Part shown: positions 41,708 to 49,789 of the stretch, in pieces
Position numbering within the stretch: the first letter of the stretch is position 1
How the letters are laid out: every line of letters begins with the position of its first letter
DNA from: Alteribacillus sp041949975
Lineage (GTDB): Bacteria > Bacillota > Bacilli > Bacillales > Marinococcaceae
Reading direction: 5' to 3'
Assembly (NCBI RefSeq): GCF_041949975.1
Contig: NZ_JBHFQG010000009.1
Coordinates: forward strand, 1-64,000
Length of the DNA: 64,000 bases
Position numbers and translations under genes: made by a program
The notes under the pieces: generated by a model
Told to the model about the DNA's origin: nothing
The model's input: the letters and a program-made list of their open reading frames with translations, nothing else
Databases searched by the model: none

Positions 41708-43231
41708 TTGACTACGGAATTGAAAAAAATATATGAAAATCCATTTACTGAGGTCAAGGACTTTAAAATGTTTATCAACAATGAGTGGGTGGATAGTGCA
41801 GCCGGAAGAACGTTTGAATCTTCTAATCCTTTTACGGGGAAAGTTTGGGCACGCGTGCCAGAGGGGGATGCAGAAGACATTGATTGGGCAGTAAGAGCAG
41901 CTAACGAAGCGTTCGAAAATGGCGAGTGGTCAGAAATGACAGGAAGCCAAAGAGGGGCTTTGCTTCGAAAGCTTGGAGATCTAATAACGGAAAATGCTGA
42001 AACATTAGCAATTAGTGAAGTTATCGATAATGGAAAACTAATTAAAGAGATGCTGGGACAAGTTAAGAGTTTAGCAGGATGGTGTTACTATTTTGCTGGA
42101 TTTGCAGATAAAATTCACGGAGAAACGATTCCGGTTGAAGTACCGAATATGATCAATTACACAGTGCGTGAACCATTGGGAGTAGTAGGTGCCATCGTTC
42201 CTTGGAACTCCCCTTTACTATTAACACTGTGGAAACTTTGTCCAGCACTCGCAGCTGGAAACACGATTGTCATTAAACCATCAGAAGTAACTCCTGTTTC
42301 CCTGCTGGAGTTCTCTAAATTAGTGGAAGAAGCTGGTTTCCCTCCAGGAGTAGTTAATGTGGTCACAGGTTATGGAGAAACAGCTGGCGACGCTCTTGCA
42401 AAGCAACCAAAAGTGAGGAAAATTGCTTTTACAGGTTCTTCTGACACAGGAAGATTGGTTCTTAAAAACTCTGCAGAGCATTTTGCTAGAACGTCTTTAG
42501 AACTTGGGGGAAAATCACCAAATATTATATGTGAAGATGCCGACTTGTCAAACGCGGTTAATGGTGTGCTTGCTGGAATATTTGCTGCTACTGGTCAAAC
42601 ATGTATGGCTGGATCAAGAGTACTTATTCAAAGCTCCATTTATGATGAATTTGTGAAAGCCCTAGTAGAGCGTACAAACGAGATTCGATTAGGCGATCCA
42701 TTAAATATGGATACAGAGATGGGCACAGTGGCGTTTAAAGGCCAGTATGAAAAAGTACTAAAATACATCGAAATTGGAAAAGAAGAAGGCGCGACTTTAC
42801 TGGCTGGCGGAGAGAGGCCGAACGATGAAGAACTTAAAGATGGTTTATTTGTAAAGCCAACCATCTTTGGAGATGTAACAAATGATATGCGTATCGCTCA
42901 GGAAGAAATTTTTGGCCCAGTGGTTTGTCTGATTCGTTTTGAAACAGAAGAAGAGGCGATTAGAATTGCAAATGATACAGAATTTGGCCTTGCTTCGGCA
43001 GTATGGACAAAAGATGTACAAAAATCACATAGGATGGCTTCTAAAATTAAAGCGGGGACAGTGTGGATTAATAATTACCGTAAAGTGGCATACGGAGCTC
43101 CTTTTGGGGGCTACAAATCCAGTGGTATTGGAAGAGAAAATGGCTGGTACGTTATGGAAGAATATACCCAAGTGAAAAGTGTTTGGGTAGATACAGGAAA
43201 TGTAATAACGGATCCATTTAAAATTTTGTGA
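41708..43231 (+). CDS. NAD(P)-dependent aldehyde dehydrogenase
   Basis: 507 residues from TTG 41708, seven bases after AAGGAGG. The catalytic Cys lies in GQTCMAGSRVL and the general-base Glu in LELGGKSPN. The cofactor loop is FTGSSDTGR and the C-terminal loop is PFGGYKSSGIGREN. It belongs to the betaine/semialdehyde-type ALDH superfamily. In this operon it should oxidise an aldehyde released by the monooxygenase reaction. The substrate is unknown. Confidence 0.93.
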   Translation: MTTELKKIYENPFTEVKDFKMFINNEWVDSAAGRTFESSNPFTGKVWARVPEGDAEDIDWAVRAANEAFENGEWSEMTGSQRGALLRKLGDLITENAETLAISEVIDNGKLIKEMLGQVKSLAGWCYYFAGFADKIHGETIPVEVPNMINYTVREPLGVVGAIVPWNSPLLLTLWKLCPALAAGNTIVIKPSEVTPVSLLEFSKLVEEAGFPPGVVNVVTGYGETAGDALAKQPKVRKIAFTGSSDTGRLVLKNSAEHFARTSLELGGKSPNIICEDADLSNAVNGVLAGIFAATGQTCMAGSRVLIQSSIYDEFVKALVERTNEIRLGDPLNMDTEMGTVAFKGQYEKVLKYIEIGKEEGATLLAGGERPNDEELKDGLFVKPTIFGDVTNDMRIAQEEIFGPVVCLIRFETEEEAIRIANDTEFGLASAVWTKDVQKSHRMASKIKAGTVWINNYRKVAYGAPFGGYKSSGIGRENGWYVMEEYTQVKSVWVDTGNVITDPFKIL

Positions 43232-43254
43232 TAAAAAGGGGGATTGAGTAGAAA

Positions 43255-44451
43255 ATGAACAGATTTGATTTATACAAAGAAGCGGGAAACCCGATGTTTA
43301 ATGACAATAAACTTAAGTTAGGTGTGTTTGGGCCTAATGTAAACAACTCATGCTCTATGACACTAGCCGAAACAAACTTTGTTCCCGACTTCGAGACGAA
43401 TAAAAAGCTTGCCATCATGATGGAAAATGCCGGATATGAATGTATGATTCCTGTGGCAAGATGGCGCGGTTTCGGGGGTCCGAGTAATTTTAATGGTAAA
43501 TGTATGGAGACCTATACGTGGGCTGCTTCATTAGCTGCCATAACGAAAAAGATTTATCTATTTTGCACGTCTCACGTCCCTACGATGCACCCTATTGTCG
43601 CCTCTAAAATGATTTCTAGCATTGATGATATTTCAAAAGGAAGAATTGGTTTGAACATTGTAAATGGCTGGTTTCCTAAAGAGCTTGAAATGTTTGGCAC
43701 GAACAATATGCCTCACGATAAACGATATCAATATACGACAGAATGGATAGAAGTCGTATTGCGCATGTGGTCTGAGCAATATTTCGATCACAACGGAAAA
43801 TTTTTCACTATTAAAGACGGCTGGCAGGAGCCTAAACCAGTTCAAAACCCTCGCCCTGTATTAATCAATGCAGGTTCCTCTACAGCAGGTATGAATTTTG
43901 CAGCCCAATTTGCTGATTTCCACTTCTCTTTCCTTGAAACATATCAGCAAGGAAGAGAATGGACCAACCATATAAAGAAACTGGCTTGGGATAAATTCAA
44001 ACGAGACATTAAAACATTTACGACAAGCTTTGTAGTCTGTCGACCAACGGAAAAAGAAGCTTGGGATTATTACAACTACTATGTGAGAGAAAAAGGGGAT
44101 GAGGAAGTTACAGATATTATCTGCAGCCTTTTTAATATTGATGCTGCCTCTCAATCTAAAGAATTTATGAAAAATTTCCGTGAAAACTTTATTGCAGGCT
44201 GGGGCGGATGGGCCCTTGTCGGTACTCCAGAACAAGTAGCCGATAACTTAATAAAAATCTCTGAATCTGGTATTTCTGGTACGTTGCTTTCCTTTGTTGA
44301 TTATCTGGAAGAAATGCCTTACTTCAACGAAAATGTTATTCCTTTGCTGGAACAAGCAGGAGTCCGAAAACCTGTTGACCAAAAAGGATCTATTGAAACG
44401 GGTGTTGCTCCAACTATCAAGGAAGAAACAAAAGAGGTAGCTCTTAAGTAA
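43255..44451 (+). CDS. Luciferase-like (LLM) flavin-dependent monooxygenase, paralogue 1
   Basis: 398 residues with the LLM TIM-barrel. LKLGVFGPNVNNSCSM is the first strand. The RutA/SfnG-like pattern follows as RWRGFGGPSNFNG, SHVPTMHPIVASKM, DISKGRIGLNIVNGWF and the phosphate region NPRPVLINAGSS. These enzymes take FMNH2 from a separate reductase and oxygenate heterocycles or sulfones, in RutA through a flavin-N5-oxide. AAAGGGGG precedes ATG 43255. Together with the next gene it forms a cassette that is repeated immediately downstream; the two LLM proteins are roughly 70 percent identical by eye. Confidence 0.92.
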   Translation: MNRFDLYKEAGNPMFNDNKLKLGVFGPNVNNSCSMTLAETNFVPDFETNKKLAIMMENAGYECMIPVARWRGFGGPSNFNGKCMETYTWAASLAAITKKIYLFCTSHVPTMHPIVASKMISSIDDISKGRIGLNIVNGWFPKELEMFGTNNMPHDKRYQYTTEWIEVVLRMWSEQYFDHNGKFFTIKDGWQEPKPVQNPRPVLINAGSSTAGMNFAAQFADFHFSFLETYQQGREWTNHIKKLAWDKFKRDIKTFTTSFVVCRPTEKEAWDYYNYYVREKGDEEVTDIICSLFNIDAASQSKEFMKNFRENFIAGWGGWALVGTPEQVADNLIKISESGISGTLLSFVDYLEEMPYFNENVIPLLEQAGVRKPVDQKGSIETGVAPTIKEETKEVALK

Positions 44452-44480
44452 AGAAAAAATATAAATGAGGGGGAAAAGAA

Positions 44481-44894
44481 ATGGATAAATGGATTCTATA
44501 TGGAAAATCTGGTAACCCGAGTGTTGACACAAGTAAAGCTTTCTTACAAAACCACGGTATTCCCTTTGAAAACCGCAGTATTTATCAGCTTACTTATGAA
44601 GAAATTAAAAAAATGGCAGCTATTGTTTCGGGAGGGGCGAAGTCGATTACCTATCCCACAGCCTTTTCCTATTCCTTAATCAATCCACAACGCTCATCAG
44701 ACGCTGAATTAATAAACGAGATACAACATGGAAACATGTCAGAAGAAGAGATCATCAACTGCCTGGCGATGCATCCTTATCTTGTAATTACTCCTATTAT
44801 AACGAACTTTCAAGAGATTATTATTGGGTACCAATATCAAAAAATGATGGATACCTTCCGTTTTGTCAAAGTAAAAGATGTCACTATGGCTTAA
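44481..44894 (+). CDS. ArsC/Spx-fold protein lacking the catalytic cysteine, paralogue 1
   Basis: 137 residues. The thioredoxin-like ArsC/Spx fold is evident from ILYGKSGNPSVDTSKAFLQN, HGIPFENRSIYQLTYEEIKK and HPYLVITPII then IIIGYQYQKM. At the position of the redox CxxC or the CxxS of ArsC and Spx it has GNPS, and the protein contains a single Cys (NCLAMHP) elsewhere. Arsenate reduction or classical thiol switching is therefore unlikely. GAGGGGG precedes ATG 44481. It always follows an LLM monooxygenase here, suggesting a subunit or substrate/flavin chaperone role, which is my inference. Confidence 0.75.
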   Translation: MDKWILYGKSGNPSVDTSKAFLQNHGIPFENRSIYQLTYEEIKKMAAIVSGGAKSITYPTAFSYSLINPQRSSDAELINEIQHGNMSEEEIINCLAMHPYLVITPIITNFQEIIIGYQYQKMMDTFRFVKVKDVTMA

Positions 44895-44911
44895 CTTTTA
44901 GGAGGATAAAA

Positions 44912-46087
44912 ATGAATAGATTCGATATGTTTCGTGAAGCAGGCAATCCTATGTTTAATGATAATAAATTAAAATTGGGCATTTTCGGACCAAACGTCAG
45001 CAATTCTTGTTCAATGACGGTAGCGGACACCACCTTTAAATCCGACTTTGAAACAAATGTGAAAATAGCACAAATGATGGAGCAAAATGGATATGAATGT
45101 ATCGTTCCAGTAGCACGGTGGAGAGGGTTTGGAGGACCGAGCAATTTTAATGGGAATTGTATGGAAGCGTATACATGGGCAGCGGCCATTGCAGCCGTAA
45201 CAGAAAAAATTTATCTCTTTTGTACCTCTCACGTACCGACGATGCATCCTATCGTTGCTTCTAAAATGTTATCCACCATTGATGACATTTCAAATGGAAG
45301 GATTGGGTTAAATACTGTCGTAGGATGGTTTCCAAAAGAAATGGAAATGTTTAACGGTAAAAAAATGGATCATGAAAAAGGCTACCGTTATGCGACCGAA
45401 TGGCTCGAAGTTGTATTACGCATGTGGTCCGAGCAGTATTTTGACCATAAAGGAGAGTTTTTCGAGATAAAGGACGGCTGGCAGGAGCCGAAACCGTCTC
45501 AAAATCCTCGTCCCGTTTTAATTAGTGCAGGTACGTCTCCAAGAGGAAGAAACTTTGCTGCTAAATACACGGACTTTAATTTCGGCTATATAGAATCAAT
45601 GGAACAAGCTGCGGAGTGGACAAATTATATAAAGAAATTAGCTTGGGAAGAATATAAACGGGAAATTAATACGTTTACCACTGGTTTTGTGGTGTGCCGG
45701 CCAACGGAAAAAGAAGCAAATGAATTTTACGATTATTATGTGAGAGAACAGGGAGACTGGGAAGTAGCCAACATTATTTGTGATATGTTTGGCATCGAGT
45801 CCGGTTCTCATTCTCAAGAATATTTAAAGAAAGCTAGAGAAAAATTTATTGCGGGCTGGGGCGGATGGCCGCTTGTTGGTACACCGGAACAAGTTGCTCA
45901 AAAACTAATTGATATTTCCAACGCCGGTGTGTCTGGAAGTCTGGTCTCGTTTTTAGATTATGAACAAGAGATGCCTTATTTTAACGAAAATGTGCTCCCT
46001 TTATTGGAACAAGCCGGGGTTAGAAACCCTGTTAAAGAAACACCAGATAAAAATAAGTCTTCCAAAACTGCCAATCTAGTAGGGTGA
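44912..46087 (+). CDS. Luciferase-like (LLM) flavin-dependent monooxygenase, paralogue 2
   Basis: 391 residues and collinear with the LLM protein at 43255. It shares the N-terminus EAGNPMFNDNKLKLG, RWRGFGGPSNFNG, SHVPTMHPIVASKM and FIAGWGGWPLVGTPEQV. It differs at GRIGLNTVVGW, the insert after EMF and the C-terminal tail, so the two may be subunits of a hetero-oligomer or act on successive intermediates. AGGAGG precedes ATG 44912, 17 bases after the first ArsC-like gene. Confidence 0.92.
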   Translation: MNRFDMFREAGNPMFNDNKLKLGIFGPNVSNSCSMTVADTTFKSDFETNVKIAQMMEQNGYECIVPVARWRGFGGPSNFNGNCMEAYTWAAAIAAVTEKIYLFCTSHVPTMHPIVASKMLSTIDDISNGRIGLNTVVGWFPKEMEMFNGKKMDHEKGYRYATEWLEVVLRMWSEQYFDHKGEFFEIKDGWQEPKPSQNPRPVLISAGTSPRGRNFAAKYTDFNFGYIESMEQAAEWTNYIKKLAWEEYKREINTFTTGFVVCRPTEKEANEFYDYYVREQGDWEVANIICDMFGIESGSHSQEYLKKAREKFIAGWGGWPLVGTPEQVAQKLIDISNAGVSGSLVSFLDYEQEMPYFNENVLPLLEQAGVRNPVKETPDKNKSSKTANLVG

Positions 46088-46112
46088 AAAATATGGGAAA
46101 GGAACGATTATA

Positions 46113-46526
46113 ATGGATCAGCGCATTTTATACGGAAAGTCCGGAAATTCCAGTTATGAAGTGACCAAAGCCTGGTTAAAAAACCATGGCATCCCTTGTA
46201 AAAATACAAGTGTTTATCAAATTACAAAAGAAGAGATTGAAAGATTGGCTAGTATTGCTCCTGGCGGGGCAAAAGCTATCGTTTATCCAGATGAGTTTTC
46301 TTTTGCCTTAATTAATCCTCAAAAAGCGGCAGACGATCACTTTATTACAAGAATTCAGGCAGGAGAGTTACCGGAAGAAGAAATAATCAGCCTGATCAAT
46401 CAGCACCCTCACCTCATGATTACTCCTATCCTGGTTGATAATGATGATGTAATAATTGGTTATGACTATGAAAAGCTGGTAGAGTCGATGCGTTTTGTAA
46501 AAGTGAAAGATGTAAAAATGGCTTAA
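46113..46526 (+). CDS. ArsC/Spx-fold protein lacking the catalytic cysteine, paralogue 2
   Basis: 137 residues, the same length as paralogue 1, and similar throughout: ILYGKSGNSSYEVTKAWLKN, HGIPCKNTSVYQITKEEIER, HPHLMITPILVDNDDVI then IGYDYEKL, ending RFVKVKDVKMA. The redox-site position reads GNSS and the only Cys is at the HGIPC position. AAAGGAA precedes ATG 46113. Conservation of the cysteine-less site in both copies argues for selection rather than decay. Confidence 0.75.
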   Translation: MDQRILYGKSGNSSYEVTKAWLKNHGIPCKNTSVYQITKEEIERLASIAPGGAKAIVYPDEFSFALINPQKAADDHFITRIQAGELPEEEIISLINQHPHLMITPILVDNDDVIIGYDYEKLVESMRFVKVKDVKMA

Positions 46527-46560
46527 TTATAAATTTATCATTTGCAGGGAGGGTTACGTA

Positions 46561-47121
46561 ATGAAGATAGTCGGCGTGTGTGGAAGCTCGGCTTCAAGCA
46601 GGCGTACCAGTGCGTTAATTCAGCAAACATTAGCTGCTGCCGAAACGTATAGCAGTGACGTAACAACTGATATCATTTATTTGTCCCAAGTGACATTGGA
46701 CTTTTGTGATGGACGCCCTGTGGAAGAATATAGTCCAGAGACGCAGCAAGTTCTGAACAAAATAAATGAAGCAGATGCCTATATATTCGGTTCCCCGATG
46801 TACCGGGGGATGATGACAGGAGCATTAAAGAACCTGATGGATCTCATTCCAAATGACCATTTAAAAGGAAAAGCGGCAGGATTGGTCGCAACAGGCGGAA
46901 GTGATCACCACTACCTCGGTATGGATTTAGGGTTTCGAACCATTATGGGATTTTTTCAAATGTATACACTTCCAGGGGTGCTGTATCAGGCAAAATTTTC
47001 GGTAGAGAATGGAACTATTATGGAAGAAAAAGTGCGAAATCAAGCCCGCCAATTTGGACTGGACCTGGCAGAGCTTGCAAAACGAACAGAGGGAAAAGTA
47101 TTGGGGCCTTCTCTCTATTAA
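46561..47121 (+). CDS. NAD(P)H-dependent FMN reductase, SsuE-like
   Basis: 186 residues with a flavodoxin-like fold: IVGVCGSSASSRRTSALIQQ for phosphate binding and FGSPMYRGMMTGALKNLMD for the FMN ring. It supplies FMNH2 to partner monooxygenases, as SsuE does for SsuD. GGGAGGG precedes ATG 46561. With the HpaC/RutF-type enzymes at 38039 and 51846, the region has three flavin reductases from two families for two LLM oxygenases. Confidence 0.9.
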   Translation: MKIVGVCGSSASSRRTSALIQQTLAAAETYSSDVTTDIIYLSQVTLDFCDGRPVEEYSPETQQVLNKINEADAYIFGSPMYRGMMTGALKNLMDLIPNDHLKGKAAGLVATGGSDHHYLGMDLGFRTIMGFFQMYTLPGVLYQAKFSVENGTIMEEKVRNQARQFGLDLAELAKRTEGKVLGPSLY

Positions 47122-47237
47122 AATAGTATAAGGTGCTTGCTTGATAAAAAGGTGACGTGATTGGGGCGATCGTTCAGCAAAGCATCGTCCCTTTCCCCTC
47201 TCCCTTAGTAACTGAAACGCTGAAAAGGGGGAGCAAG

Positions 47238-48209
47238 ATGATTACAGAAATAAGAGATTTAACCATCGCGAAGAGTCCTGTTATTTTATATGATGATTTA
47301 AATAATAATGTGGCCTATTTGATGGAGAACGCAGAATATGCGACCGGTGAGTCCGTCAATTTCATGACATTTGCTGGAAAAGGTCTCATTTATGTTTGCA
47401 TCACCAAAGAAAAAGCTAAAGAACTGCATTTATCTTGTATGTCAGGAAGTGTTCCTGACGATAACAAAAAATTTACTGTATCCGTAGATTATAAAACGTC
47501 GACAACAGGAATTTCTGCCTTTGAAAGAGCCGAAACGATCAGGGCTTTTACCCAATATTATGTTCAACCTAATGATTTTAAGCGGCCAGGCCATATTTTC
47601 CCCCTGATTAGTACAGGTGACGTCTTTAAAAACCCGGGAGTCGCAGAAATAGCATGTGCCCTGCAAGAAATAAAATCATTATCACCTGTGGCTTATGTTT
47701 GCGAAATATTAAATGAAAAAGGAGAAATTGCAAGCAAAGAAGAGGTGGAGAAACAGTTTAACCTCCCAATGATTACTTTTAACGAAGTGGTTCAATTTCA
47801 ATATGAAAAGAAAGAATGGCTTCAGGTATTACACCGTCAAGAAATAGGTGATACCAAGGTATACACAGTCATTGATACATTATTCGAACAAGAAATGAAA
47901 ATATATACCAGAGCAGGCAAGATAAGATCGAAGAAAATAGTATTTTATGAAGAATGCCAGTCTGGTGACGTTTTAGGAGTAAATCAGTGCCATTGCAGGT
48001 CTCATTTTAAAGACTATTATAAAAAGCTTATTGATAAAGAAATAGACGGAATTGTTTTTAAGCAAAAACTCCAAAAGCGTCCTACATCTCCGTTTCTGGC
48101 TTATCCAGTGAAAAGTAAATTAATAACAAGGCAGGTAAAGGCTTTAATTGAAGATTTGTACCAAGCTCAGCATATTTACTTCGAAGAATTGGAAATGAGG
48201 TTGATCTGA
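47238..48209 (+). CDS. Degenerate RibBA-like protein
   Basis: 323 residues from ATG 47238 (GGGGGAG upstream; the frame extends back to 47157 without a site). Residues 1-205 follow 3,4-dihydroxy-2-butanone-4-phosphate synthase: YVCITKEKAKEL, TTGISAFERAETIRAF and DFKRPGHIFPLIS. The acidic catalytic loop DEDRENEGD is replaced by DDLNNNVAYL, and the His of GGHTEA becomes Val in NPGVAEIA. The C-terminal third is a truncated GTP-cyclohydrolase-II domain that keeps the zinc pattern CQSGDVLGVNQCHC but lacks the rest. Riboflavin synthesis is therefore unlikely; a new role in the monooxygenase cluster is inferred. Confidence 0.8.
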   Translation: MITEIRDLTIAKSPVILYDDLNNNVAYLMENAEYATGESVNFMTFAGKGLIYVCITKEKAKELHLSCMSGSVPDDNKKFTVSVDYKTSTTGISAFERAETIRAFTQYYVQPNDFKRPGHIFPLISTGDVFKNPGVAEIACALQEIKSLSPVAYVCEILNEKGEIASKEEVEKQFNLPMITFNEVVQFQYEKKEWLQVLHRQEIGDTKVYTVIDTLFEQEMKIYTRAGKIRSKKIVFYEECQSGDVLGVNQCHCRSHFKDYYKKLIDKEIDGIVFKQKLQKRPTSPFLAYPVKSKLITRQVKALIEDLYQAQHIYFEELEMRLI

Positions 48210-48490
48210 TGAGTCGTGATGTCATACATTTACCAGATTTGCTGTTTGTACAGTACTGCCAAGAGACATATGGTTTGAACAGAGGTGTCTATAATAGAGT
48301 CGACATATGGTTTTATCAGCAGGACGTGAAAAATGTAATAGAACGGCGAAGATATATATTAGATTTTTTAATATTTTTGTTATCTTCTTTAGACAATGAT
48401 TGGGAGCGTTCGAGAATAAAAATAGGAAAAGGAAATCTTGTTCATCTATTAAATCAATATTGGAAAAAAAAGGATAAATCGGTAAGTTGA
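48209..48490 (+). CDS. Unknown small protein coupled to the RibBA-like gene
   Basis: 93 residues. The start codon overlaps the previous stop (TGATG at 48207-48211), so the two are translationally coupled. The protein is basic and aromatic-rich, with RVDIWFYQQDVKNVIERRRY and a hydrophobic stretch ILDFLIFLLSSL. It has no recognised family and no cysteines that would suggest metal binding beyond one. A physical partnership with the RibBA-like protein is the natural guess; it might replace the missing part of the RibA domain. Confidence 0.65.
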   Translation: MSRDVIHLPDLLFVQYCQETYGLNRGVYNRVDIWFYQQDVKNVIERRRYILDFLIFLLSSLDNDWERSRIKIGKGNLVHLLNQYWKKKDKSVS

Positions 48491-48509
48491 ATGGAAAGGG
48501 GGATGAAAA

Positions 48510-49739
48510 ATGAAAGACAAAGCACTAAAAGGATTGAAGGTTTTAGAAATGGGCCAATTGATTGCAGGACCTTCAGCGGGGCGCCTTCTTGCAGAATTCG
48601 GAGCGGAAGTTATTAAGATAGAGAGCCCGGTGAAAGGTGATCCCATTCGTAACTGGAGAATAGTAAAAGACGAAACGAGTTTGTGGTGGTATGTACAGGC
48701 ACGAAATAAAAAGTCTGTAGCGGTCGATTTAAAAAAAGAAGAAGGCCAGTTCATCATAAAGAAGCTTGTAAAGGAAATCGATGTAATTATAGAAAATTTT
48801 CGTCCAGGAAAAATGGAGGAATGGGGTCTCGGGTACGAGCAATTAAAAGAAATAAATCCATCTATTATTATGATCAGAGTATCTGGATACGGCCAGAACG
48901 GTCCTTATGTAGACAAACCGGGTTTTGGATCTATTGGGGAAGCTATGGGAGGGCTGCGCTATATAACAGGTTATCCTGATCGCCCCCCAACTAGAGTAGG
49001 ATGCAGTATAGGAGATTCCATCAGTTCTCTCTATGCAGTCATCGGCGCATTAATGGCAGTCCATTACCGTGATGCCCAAGACACACATAAAGGACAGGTT
49101 GTAGATGTGGCCCTTTATGAATCAGTATTTAGTCTGATGGAAAGTATGCTGCCGGAATACGATTATGCAGGGGTAATCAGAGAACGTACAGGAAGTACAC
49201 TGCCAGGTATTACACCTTCTAATTTATATAAATGCAAAGATAGAAAATTTGTGGTGATTGGTGCTAATGGAGATGGTATTTTTAAGCGTTTAATGCATGC
49301 TATTGGCCGTCCGGAATTTGCAGAAGATATACGTTTTAAAAATAATGCAAGCCGAACCGAACATGCAGAATTTTTAGATGATGTGATTGAAGAATGGACA
49401 AGAAAATATACGTTAGAAGAAGCACTGGCCATTCTTGATAAAGCTAATGTGCCGGCTGGACCAATTTATTCTATTGCAGATATTGTAAAAGATCCACATT
49501 ATCAAGCAAGAGAAATGATTCGTGAAGTTCATATTGAAGGAATTGGCCCCCTAAAAGTCCCCGGGATTGTTCCTAAGCTAAGTGAAACCCCAGGAGATAT
49601 TGACTGGAGCGGCCCAAGTCTTGGAGAACATACGGAAGAAATTCTGTCTCGTTATTTGCATTTATCGGAAAATGAGGTCCGGGAGCTTAACGAAAAAGAA
49701 ATAATTGAAGTTCCTGTGTCGACAGCATACAAAAAGTAG
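48510..49739 (+). CDS. Family III CoA-transferase (CaiB/BaiF), paralogue 1
   Basis: 409 residues. The N-terminus LKVLEMGQLIAGPSAGRLLA then EFGAEVIKIE, the region NKKSVAVDLKKEEGQ, and VIIENFRPGKMEEWGLGYEQ are class III signatures. The substrate Asp lies near SIGDSISSLYAVIGAL. It moves CoA between a donor thioester and a carboxylate. AAAGGGGG precedes ATG 48510. Followed by LeuC/LeuD-like genes, it could activate a malate- or citramalate-type acid. A paralogue lies at 54609. Confidence 0.9.
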   Translation: MKDKALKGLKVLEMGQLIAGPSAGRLLAEFGAEVIKIESPVKGDPIRNWRIVKDETSLWWYVQARNKKSVAVDLKKEEGQFIIKKLVKEIDVIIENFRPGKMEEWGLGYEQLKEINPSIIMIRVSGYGQNGPYVDKPGFGSIGEAMGGLRYITGYPDRPPTRVGCSIGDSISSLYAVIGALMAVHYRDAQDTHKGQVVDVALYESVFSLMESMLPEYDYAGVIRERTGSTLPGITPSNLYKCKDRKFVVIGANGDGIFKRLMHAIGRPEFAEDIRFKNNASRTEHAEFLDDVIEEWTRKYTLEEALAILDKANVPAGPIYSIADIVKDPHYQAREMIREVHIEGIGPLKVPGIVPKLSETPGDIDWSGPSLGEHTEEILSRYLHLSENEVRELNEKEIIEVPVSTAYKK

Positions 49740-49789
49740 CAGGCAGGTGAATGAGAATATGCAAACGATCTATAGAACGGAGGTACAAA

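Noticed and set aside
44481..46526. Arsenate reductase (arsC) annotation for the two 137-residue proteins
   Set aside because: The catalytic cysteine position is Asn/Ser in both and no ars genes are nearby.
47238..48209. Riboflavin biosynthesis gene ribBA
   Set aside because: Catalytic loop and His of the RibB domain are replaced, the RibA domain is truncated, and no other rib genes or FMN riboswitch are present.
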